Under the pieces are notes generated by a model, which worked only from the letters and a program-made list of their open reading frames with translations, made no database searches and was not told where the DNA came from. DNA of 8,654 bases from an uncultured Ruminococcus sp. (GTDB taxonomy: Bacteria > Bacillota > Clostridia > Oscillospirales > Ruminococcaceae), in contig CACZQG010000093.1 in the NCBI GenBank assembly GCA_902783235.1, forward strand, positions 1-8,654, written 5' to 3'. Positions 1 to 5,463 of this stretch are shown piece by piece; position 1 is the stretch's first letter, and each line of letters opens with the position of its first letter. The position numbers were made by a program, and so were the translations under genes.

Positions 1-1
1 C

Positions 2-265
2 GGCAAATATGAAATTCAAGGAGGGAAGGTGCAGGAATACTGGTCTGTCGGTCAGCCCCTCTGTCAGCTAACGCTGACACCTCCCCCACGGGGGAGATCA
101 CGTACCCCAAGGGCATTTGCATTTCTATCCAAATTAAAATTTGGTGAAATGCTGGCATATTTCAAGCCTTTCCGACGCAGAAGTTCAGTATTTAGACAAG
201 CAGGAAATTCAAGATTTAGTTGGGGGATCAATAAGGTAGCTCCGTCCTTAAAGCCGACCTTGTAA
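2..265 (+). CDS. 3' end of a possibly SnoaL/NTF2-like gene reading into a repeat (partial)
   Basis: The frame is open from the left edge and stops at 265. The first ~20 residues (GKYEIQGGKVQEYWSVGQP) resemble the C-terminal strand of SnoaL/NTF2-like proteins, which often end in a 'dGKIvEhWDv-qp' pattern. From about base 55 the frame enters a GC-rich hairpin repeat, and its translation there (proline/arginine-rich, then basic) does not look like a natural domain. The true coding part is therefore probably only bases 2 to about 60, with the tail supplied by the repeat. A GGAGGGA sequence lies just before a GTG at 29, so a short separate ORF starting there is possible. I find that less likely, because the family-like residues begin upstream of it. 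The gene converges with the DUF6809-like gene and overlaps it only inside the repeat. The family call rests on about 20 residues and is weak. Confidence 0.35.
   Translation, partial: GKYEIQGGKVQEYWSVGQPLCQLTLTPPPRGRSRTPRAFAFLSKLKFGEMLAYFKPFRRRSSVFRQAGNSRFSWGINKVAPSLKPTL
50..160. repeat. Hairpin-rich interspersed repeat between convergent genes
   Basis: Three hairpins follow one another: GTCAGC/GCTGAC (63-68 with 73-78), CTCCCC/GGGGAG (81-86 with 91-96), and a longer one pairing 119-125 with 146-152 (GCATTTC/GAAATGC) around an inner stem 129-134/139-144 (CCAAAT/ATTTGG). The GC-rich part stands out from the AT-rich surroundings. Similar 'cagcnnncgctga-ctccccc-ggggga' blocks are, from memory, dispersed in Clostridia genomes. 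No transposase is present, so a small non-autonomous (MITE- or REP-like) element is the best guess. It may also act as a two-way terminator. Its exact ends cannot be set from one copy. Confidence 0.5.
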
Positions 266-441
266 GCAGATCTCATCTCAGCAGCGGCAGTATCGCTCAC
301 GTAGTTGAGGAGCTTGTGGAATACATCAATCTGCTCCTCACTGAGCGCCTCCTCAAAGGGTATGCAGAGCTTGTTGAACTCATCTGAGAACTCAGCGGCG
401 TGAATATCACCCTGGCGATAGTTGTAAAGTGCATCAATCAT
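64..441 (-). CDS. DUF6809-like small hypothetical protein with repeat-derived C-terminal tail
   Basis: This is a small acidic cytosolic protein of unknown function. The first ~75 residues (MIDALYNYRQGDIHAAEFSD onward, through an SEEQID...KLLNYVSDTAAAEMRSAY helix to GFKDGATLL) look like DUF6809-type proteins of Ruminococcus and relatives. Members start 'LynG-i.p.E' and end near a 'GFk-Ga-l' helix. I chose the ATG at 441 because a GAAAG ribosome binding site lies about 9 bases upstream. The longer TTG start at 459 would overlap that site. The frame continues about 50 residues past the expected end, through the hairpin repeat at 50-160, and stops at 64. That basic, low-complexity tail (ending GVRDLPRGGGVSVS) is probably not original protein. 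No signal peptide or membrane segment is visible. The family call is from memory of its pattern. Confidence 0.6.
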   Translation of the reverse strand: MIDALYNYRQGDIHAAEFSDEFNKLCIPFEEALSEEQIDVFHKLLNYVSDTAAAEMRSAYKVGFKDGATLLIPQLNLEFPACLNTELLRRKGLKYASISPNFNLDRNANALGVRDLPRGGGVSVS

Positions 442-759
442 CGTACTATTTTCTTTCAAATACAGTATTATCGGAAAAGACTACATTGAATTCTTCGATA
501 ATTGGTACTTACAAAAGTGTAAACAAAAATTGATTTCTTTAAGATTTTCTTTGCGCTTTTACAACCGTGAAATAGCTTTAAGCTTTGCTTTTAAGTCATT
601 TCACGGATGATGAGCAGACATTAAGTATCATTTCTTCTTATTATTGCAGGAGATCAGTGTGATTTGTTGCCATTAAAAAACTTTTGTTGTCAAATTGTAA
701 TAAGTTGCTGCTTGTTACCTGTATAAAGTTACCAATTTGCCGAAAAGTATTTGTATTTC
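442..759. other. AT-rich intergenic region between divergent transcription units
   Basis: About 320 bases upstream of the core operon promoter carry no credible gene on either strand. The region should contain the promoter of the minus-strand DUF6809-like gene. A weak candidate on that strand is TTTACA, a 17-base spacer and TATCGA, lying roughly at 495-525. The only strong structure is the hairpin at 565-606. A short direct repeat GTTACC occurs at 714-719 and 728-733. No riboswitch or T-box pattern was recognised. Confidence 0.5.
565..606. repeat. Long imperfect hairpin in intergenic DNA
   Basis: CCGTGAAAT at 565-573 is the exact reverse complement of ATTTCACGG at 598-606. The sequence between them (AGCTTTAAGC... 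and ...CTTTTAAGTC) pairs partly, with a few mismatches and G-T pairs, giving one stem of about 20 pairs. It is not directly followed by a T-run on either strand, so it is not a standard intrinsic terminator. It could be a REP-like palindrome, a small RNA element or a protein-binding site. Confidence 0.45.
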
Positions 760-788
760 TTGACTTTTATATTATTTAAGAGTATAAT
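760..788 (+). promoter_or_regulatory. Sigma-A promoter of the Dlt-like operon
   Basis: TTGACT at 760-765 is followed by a 17-base spacer and a perfect TATAAT at 783-788, a near-consensus housekeeping promoter. Transcription should start near 795, leaving an untranslated leader of about 95-100 bases before the adenylation gene. A second TATAAT at 789-794 directly abuts the first but has no -35 box at the right distance. Confidence 0.8.
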
Positions 789-833
789 TATAATGAACGT
801 AAAAATATTAACCATAATGTGTCAAAAGTGTAT

Positions 834-857
834 TATAACCATTTCATCAGTGGTATA
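834..857. promoter_or_regulatory. Imperfect inverted repeat in the operon leader, possible operator
   Basis: TATAACCA (834-841) and TGGTATA (851-857) form an inverted repeat with one bulged base and a 9-base loop. It lies in the leader about 40 bases after the predicted transcription start. A similar but perfect TATACCA/TGGTATA pair occurs at the start of the DUF6514-like gene (6874-6898). The regulator is unknown, and chance pairing in AT-rich DNA is possible. Confidence 0.25.
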
Positions 858-893
858 TATTATTGATAAACCAACTACGAAAAGGGAATGAGT

Positions 894-2405
894 ATGATAA
901 TAAATGTTTTGGATATGCTTGAAAGCAGTAGAGAAAGGTTTTCAGATAAAATTGCTGTAAAGGATGATCGTATCTCCCTTACATATGCCGGGCTGGAGGA
1001 CAAAGCAAAAAGGATAGGCAGTTCTCTTGCAGGATATGTGGAAAGCGGCTGCCCGGTAGGGGTATATATGGAAAAAAGTGCGGATGCCCTATGTGCTTTT
1101 CTGGGCACAGTGTATTCCGGCGGATTCTATTCCATGCTCAATACTGAGCTGCCTGATTCTCGTTTACAGCAGATACAGTCGGTATTGAAGGCAAAGATCA
1201 TTGTCACATCCGAGGAATTAAAGGATAAGGCAGAGAAGCTTTTTGCAGATGCTGTGATAAAGACAGTATCTCAGCTGGCAGAAAGTGATATCGACCAGAA
1301 GGCATTGGATACTGCAAGAACTCACGCTGTTGACACTGATCCGCTGTATGTGAATTTCACATCAGGCTCTACGGGAGTACCCAAGGGTATTGCAGTGTGC
1401 CACAGAAGTGTTATAGACTTTATCGGCTGCTTTACACAGCTTTTTGATATAACAGACAGTGATATCATAGCAAATCAGGCACCCTTTGATTTTGATGTTT
1501 CAGTAAAGGATATATATTCAGCATTATATGTGGGAGCTACCCTTGTTATAGTTCCCAGGGAGTATTTTTCAGCTCCCGTAAAGCTTATAGACTATCTTTG
1601 TGAAAATGATATAACAACTATGATATGGGCGGTATCGGCACTGTGTCTTATAAGCACCTTCCACGGTCTTGATTACAAGACGCCGGAAAGTGTAAAAAAG
1701 ATACTTTTCAGCGGTGAAGTTATGCCATTAAAGCATTTGAAGGAATGGCAGAAGCATCTTCCTGATGCCATGTATGTGAATCTGTACGGTCCTACGGAAA
1801 TAACCTGTAACTGTACATATCACATACTTCAGAAGGATAGGGATTATTCGGAGGGAATACCCATTGGTATCCCATTCCCCAATGAGGATGTTTTTCTGCT
1901 GGGAGATGACAATAAAAAGGTTACAGAGCAGGGAAAGACAGGCATGATAGTTGTAAGAGGTACAGCACTGGCACTGGGATACTACAGCCTGCCTGAAAAG
2001 AATGCGGAATGCTTTGTTCAAAATCCGCTGAATCCCTATTATCCCGAGCTTATATACAAAACCGGTGATCTGGGATTTTATGATGGATCCGGTGAACTGC
2101 GTTTCTGCGGCAGAGCGGATTTTCAGGTAAAGTATATGGGACACAGGATAGAGCTGGAGGAGATCGAAAGGGCAATGTCCGCTATTGATGGTGTTGAACG
2201 CTGCTTTTGCGTATTTGATGAGAAAAAGCAGAGACTCAAGGGCTTTTATGTGGGTACTATTGAGAAAAACGATCTTAGTACTGTTATGAAGGAGACCATG
2301 CCTGTATTCATGGTTCCGGGATTTATAAGAAAGATAGATGAGATCCTTCTTACCAAGAATGGTAAGATAGACCGGAAAAAGACAATGGAGTTAATGGGAG
2401 GATGA
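894..2405 (+). CDS. DltA-like amino acid adenylation enzyme (carrier protein ligase)
   Basis: This ANL-superfamily enzyme should activate an amino acid with ATP and load it on the carrier encoded at 3600. Numbered from the ATG at 888, it has the P-loop FTSGSTGVPKG (157-167), amine-binding Asp203 in FDFDVSVKD, YGPTE (300-304), the ATP-binding YKTGDL (390-395) and catalytic Lys493 in NGKIDR. Its length (about 505) and the NQAPF-FD-SV-D and F-GEV-P patterns match DltA. The pocket does not: Lys207 replaces the DltA methionine, Ser275 replaces the cysteine linked to D-Ala selectivity, and IWAVSAL replaces VWTSTPSF. A lysine at this place (GrsA 239) is typical of glutamate-activating NRPS domains, so an acidic substrate is plausible. 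I prefer the ATG at 894, seven bases from AAGGG; the ATG at 888 is almost on top of it. It is the first gene of the operon and ends one base before the next start. Confidence 0.85.
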   Translation: MIINVLDMLESSRERFSDKIAVKDDRISLTYAGLEDKAKRIGSSLAGYVESGCPVGVYMEKSADALCAFLGTVYSGGFYSMLNTELPDSRLQQIQSVLKAKIIVTSEELKDKAEKLFADAVIKTVSQLAESDIDQKALDTARTHAVDTDPLYVNFTSGSTGVPKGIAVCHRSVIDFIGCFTQLFDITDSDIIANQAPFDFDVSVKDIYSALYVGATLVIVPREYFSAPVKLIDYLCENDITTMIWAVSALCLISTFHGLDYKTPESVKKILFSGEVMPLKHLKEWQKHLPDAMYVNLYGPTEITCNCTYHILQKDRDYSEGIPIGIPFPNEDVFLLGDDNKKVTEQGKTGMIVVRGTALALGYYSLPEKNAECFVQNPLNPYYPELIYKTGDLGFYDGSGELRFCGRADFQVKYMGHRIELEEIERAMSAIDGVERCFCVFDEKKQRLKGFYVGTIEKNDLSTVMKETMPVFMVPGFIRKIDEILLTKNGKIDRKKTMELMGG

Positions 2406-2406
2406 T

Positions 2407-3597
2407 ATGACTGATAAGGATCTATCCCTGCTCAGGGAGTCAAATGAAACAGCATTTTATGTTTTTGACGGAAAGGTACTGAAAGAAAGGGTAGAGTATA
2501 TACGAAGCAGTCTTCCTGCCAATACCGCTCTTTGCTATGCCGTAAAAGCAAATCCTTTTATTTCAAAGGAGATCATAGACGATGTGGAGCGTTTTGAGAT
2601 ATGTTCCCCGGGAGAGGCTGAGATATGCTTTGAATTAGGTATTCCGTCAGACAAGATGGTAATATCCGGAATATACAAGACCCCATCCTTCATTGAAGGA
2701 CTGGCAGCGGACAGCAGCTTTAACGGTATATTTACAGCTGAATCCCTTGTGCAGTACAGGCAGCTTTGTCAATTATCCGAAAAGTATAAAAGACAGCTGA
2801 GGGTTTTGCCCCGTCTTACCAATGACAGTCAGTTTGGCATGAATGATACGGATATCATTGATATAATAGATAACAGGGAAAAATATCCCGATCTGGATAT
2901 AGTAGGTATTCAGTATTTTTCAGGTACACAGAAGACATCACTTAAAAAGTTTAAAAGAGAACTGGAGCATCTTGACAAATTCCTTTCAATACTGAAGGAG
3001 GAACATGGCTTTGAAGCAAAGGAGCTGGAGTACGGTACCGGCTTCCCTGTCTCTTATTTTGAAGGGGATGATCTGGATGAAGCGGAGCTTTTTAAAGGCT
3101 TTTCGGAGCTGCTTACGGATATGACAAATAAGCCGGATATAATACTGGAGCTGGGAAGAAGCATTGCAGCTTCCTGCGGCAGATACTATACTCATGTAGT
3201 TGATATAAAGACAAATAAGCGTCAGAATTACGCCCTTATTGATGGCGGTATGCATCATATCGTTTACTTTGGTCAGCATATGGCAATGAAACAGCCTTTC
3301 TTTTCCGTTGTGGGAAAGGAAATCACTGACAGCGAAAAGCTGTGGACGATATGCGGCTCGTTATGCTCCATGAACGATATTGTTGTAAAGCAGGTACCGC
3401 TGCCGGATATTGCTATAGGGGATCTGGTATGCTTTGAAAATGCTGGTGCTTACTGCATGACAGAAGGGATCTCACTGCTTCTCAGCCGTGACCTTCCGGC
3501 AGTTTATATTATAGATAAAGAAAATGTACTTTATAAAGTACGCAGCACATTTGAAACAAAGGCGTTAAATACGCCGAGATATGAAAGGATGTATTAA
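2407..3597 (+). CDS. Fold-type III PLP-dependent decarboxylase-like enzyme inside the Dlt-like operon
   Basis: The enzyme is related to diaminopimelate, ornithine and arginine decarboxylases. PLP would bind Lys47 in CYAVKANPF. Phosphate and substrate motifs follow: CSPGEAE (66-72), GIQYFSGTQ (167-175), YGTGF (209-213), ELGRS (248-252) and the second-domain IDGGMHH (278-284). The C-terminal barrel keeps the decarboxylase residues Cys320 and Asp324 (CSMND) and Tyr349 (GAY). This argues against alanine racemase, which lacks that Cys/Asp motif. Phe171 replaces the histidine that normally stacks on PLP (HxHxGSQ in DAP decarboxylase). Its place between adenylase and carrier suggests that it acts on the activated or carrier-bound amino acid, as BtrK decarboxylates glutamyl-carrier in butirosin synthesis. 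It could instead make the free substrate. GGGAGG lies 5 bases before the ATG. The family is clear; the substrate is inferred. Confidence 0.85.
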   Translation: MTDKDLSLLRESNETAFYVFDGKVLKERVEYIRSSLPANTALCYAVKANPFISKEIIDDVERFEICSPGEAEICFELGIPSDKMVISGIYKTPSFIEGLAADSSFNGIFTAESLVQYRQLCQLSEKYKRQLRVLPRLTNDSQFGMNDTDIIDIIDNREKYPDLDIVGIQYFSGTQKTSLKKFKRELEHLDKFLSILKEEHGFEAKELEYGTGFPVSYFEGDDLDEAELFKGFSELLTDMTNKPDIILELGRSIAASCGRYYTHVVDIKTNKRQNYALIDGGMHHIVYFGQHMAMKQPFFSVVGKEITDSEKLWTICGSLCSMNDIVVKQVPLPDIAIGDLVCFENAGAYCMTEGISLLLSRDLPAVYIIDKENVLYKVRSTFETKALNTPRYERMY

Positions 3598-3599
3598 AA

Positions 3600-3830
3600 A
3601 TGGAAAGACTTATTGAGATTCTTGAAGACATTCAGCCTGATGTGGACTATGCTAACTGCCAGGATCTGGTGGATGGTCACTACCTTAAATCACTGGACAT
3701 TATTTCCCTTATTGCGGAGCTGGAGGATGAGTACGATATAACTATCCCGGCTATAGAAATAATTCCCGATAACTTTAACTCAGCAGAGCGCATGATGAAA
3801 ATGATCCAGCGTCTTCAAGAGGAAGTCTAA
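3600..3830 (+). CDS. DltC-like acyl/peptidyl carrier protein
   Basis: A 76-residue acidic carrier protein, the normal size for DltC (about 78). Ser31 in LKSLDIISLIAELEDEYDI (29-47) should carry the 4'-phosphopantetheine arm. The usual 'DSL' has become 'KSL', with the basic residue just before the serine. The following helix 2 (IISLIAELEDEY) and the short helix with PDNF (56-59) fit the four-helix carrier fold. In the Dlt model the loaded carrier docks on the cytoplasmic face of the MBOAT, encoded only 2 bases downstream. The gene starts 2 bases after the decarboxylase stop and uses AAAGGA about 11 bases upstream. No phosphopantetheinyl transferase is in the window, so modification would rely on a host enzyme. 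Confidence 0.85.
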   Translation: MERLIEILEDIQPDVDYANCQDLVDGHYLKSLDIISLIAELEDEYDITIPAIEIIPDNFNSAERMMKMIQRLQEEV

Positions 3831-3832
3831 TC

Positions 3833-5452
3833 ATGACATTAGAGTCATTGCTGCTTGCTGAAAAGGGTAAGTCTCTTACTAACTTTTTTTCACTGTCATA
3901 CATGATAGTGGTGCTTCCCTTTGTAGTATTTGTTTATGGCATACTTCCTAAAAAATGGAAAAGATATTTTCTGCTGCTGGCAAGCTTTGGTTTTGTATGG
4001 CTTGTAAGCGGCGGAATGCTTATCTATCTGATGCTGACCATATTTTCGGTTCATTACTTCGGAATATGGCTGGACAGATTACAGACAGAGCTTAAAGGTA
4101 AGGCAGGCGGACTTCCCAAGGAGGAACGCAAGGAGCTGAAGGCTCTGTATCAGAAGCGCAAAAGGGGAGTAGTAACTCTGGCAGCTGTACTACATATAGG
4201 CGGTCTGCTGGTGTTGAAATACTCGGGCTTCTTCACGGTGAATGTCAATGCACTCCTTTCAAAGCTGGGCGTGGACATCACTCTTACAATACCTAAATAT
4301 GTTCTTCCTATAGGTATCTCCTTCTTTACACTTCAGGCGATATCCTATATCGTGGATGTATATCACGGGCTTATAAAAGCAGATGATAATGTAGTTCGTC
4401 TCGGACTTTTTATAAGCTTCTTTCCTCAGATAGTAGAGGGACCTATATGCCGTTACAGTCAGACGGCAGAGCAGCTGTGGAACGTGCAGCCTATTCGCTA
4501 TAAAAATCTGTCCTTCGGCGCACAGAGGATACTTTACGGCACCATGAAAAAGTATATTATTGCCGATCGATTGAATCTGTATGTTAAAAACGTATTTGAC
4601 ATGAAGCTGGATTATAATGGCGGTGCTGTTGCTTTTGCAGCTATATGCTACACTGTGCAGCTGTATATGGATTTTTCCGGATCTATGGATGCGGTTTGCG
4701 GTACAGCGGAAATATTCGGCATTACAATGCCTGAAAACTTTAAGCGGCCTTTCTTCTCCAGGACTATATCCGAGTTCTGGACAAGGTGGCATATCACATT
4801 GGGTACATGGTTCAGGGATTATGTTTTATACCCTGTTACCTCTTCAAAGCGTATGAAGAAAATAACCTCTTCTGCACGAAAAAAGATAGGCAACCATTAT
4901 GGTCCTCTTGTTGCAGGAAGTATAGCACTGTTCTGTGTATGGTCGTGCAACGGCTTGTGGCACGGCTCTGCCTGGAGCTATATATTCTTCGGAATGTATC
5001 ATTTTGTGCTTATACTTTCCGGAAACCTTATAGGTCCTATAGTACAAAAGGTAAACACCAAGCTGCATATCAATCCCAACTCTGTGGTGTATCGTGGATT
5101 ACAGATTTTCCGTACCATTATACTGGTAATTATTGGTGAATTGTTCTTCAGAGCAAAGGGTCTCAAAGCAGGCTTAAAGCTGTTTAAGAAGATGATAACC
5201 GATTTTGCCCTGCCAACCATACAGGATATGGGCATTGACGGATATGATATCGTGCTTGTGATACTGACATTGGGTATAATACTGTTTGTAAGCATTATGA
5301 ATGAAAAGGGTATATCCGTAAGGGAAGTGCTGGCAAAAAAGCCTGCCGCTCTTCGCTGGGCTATACTGTATGCTCTCATACTCTTTATAGTTATCTTCGG
5401 TGCATACGGCTATGGTTATAAACCGGTTGCGCCCATGTATGCGAAATTTTAG
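3833..5452 (+). CDS. MBOAT-family O-acyltransferase (DltB/AlgI-like) with fused C-terminal acyl-shuttle motif
   Basis: This polytopic membrane enzyme should take the aminoacyl group from the carrier and move it to the outer face. At 539 residues it is longer than DltB (about 400) and nearer AlgI/PatA. Hallmarks are LPIGISFFTLQAISYIVDVY (158-177), FFPQIVEGPICRY (196-208), YMDFSGSMD (278-286), RWHITLGTWFRDY with His320 (318-330), and LWHGSAW with the expected catalytic His377 (375-381). A charged cytoplasmic loop lies at about 81-112. The protein ends PMYAKF, with Tyr536 four from the end. This resembles the C-terminal hexapeptide of DltX whose tyrosine carries D-Ala; in many other MBOAT systems the motif is fused to the MBOAT. 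The fusion fits the absence of dltX here. GAGGAAG precedes the ATG, which lies 2 bases after the carrier stop. Confidence 0.85.
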   Translation: MTLESLLLAEKGKSLTNFFSLSYMIVVLPFVVFVYGILPKKWKRYFLLLASFGFVWLVSGGMLIYLMLTIFSVHYFGIWLDRLQTELKGKAGGLPKEERKELKALYQKRKRGVVTLAAVLHIGGLLVLKYSGFFTVNVNALLSKLGVDITLTIPKYVLPIGISFFTLQAISYIVDVYHGLIKADDNVVRLGLFISFFPQIVEGPICRYSQTAEQLWNVQPIRYKNLSFGAQRILYGTMKKYIIADRLNLYVKNVFDMKLDYNGGAVAFAAICYTVQLYMDFSGSMDAVCGTAEIFGITMPENFKRPFFSRTISEFWTRWHITLGTWFRDYVLYPVTSSKRMKKITSSARKKIGNHYGPLVAGSIALFCVWSCNGLWHGSAWSYIFFGMYHFVLILSGNLIGPIVQKVNTKLHINPNSVVYRGLQIFRTIILVIIGELFFRAKGLKAGLKLFKKMITDFALPTIQDMGIDGYDIVLVILTLGIILFVSIMNEKGISVREVLAKKPAALRWAILYALILFIVIFGAYGYGYKPVAPMYAKF

Positions 5453-5463
5453 GAGGTGACTGT

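Noticed and set aside
600..760. Riboswitch, T-box or small gene upstream of the promoter
   Set aside because: No T-box, aptamer core or coding frame with a start and ribosome binding site was found, and the operon promoter lies downstream of this stretch.
875..1108. Minus-strand ORF at the start of the adenylation gene
   Set aside because: It is antisense to the conserved N-terminus of the adenylase, with no family pattern.
2407..3597. Alanine racemase supplying D-Ala to a normal Dlt system
   Set aside because: The fold is shared, but the decarboxylase Cys320/Asp324 motif and the GAY tyrosine are present, and racemase-specific motifs were not found. It remains the main alternative only if activity shows racemisation.
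4259..4792. 177-residue minus-strand ORF opposite the MBOAT gene
   Set aside because: It lies wholly inside a well-supported gene with clear motifs; its translation is Tyr/Ile/Cys-rich with no family pattern and it has no ribosome binding site of note.
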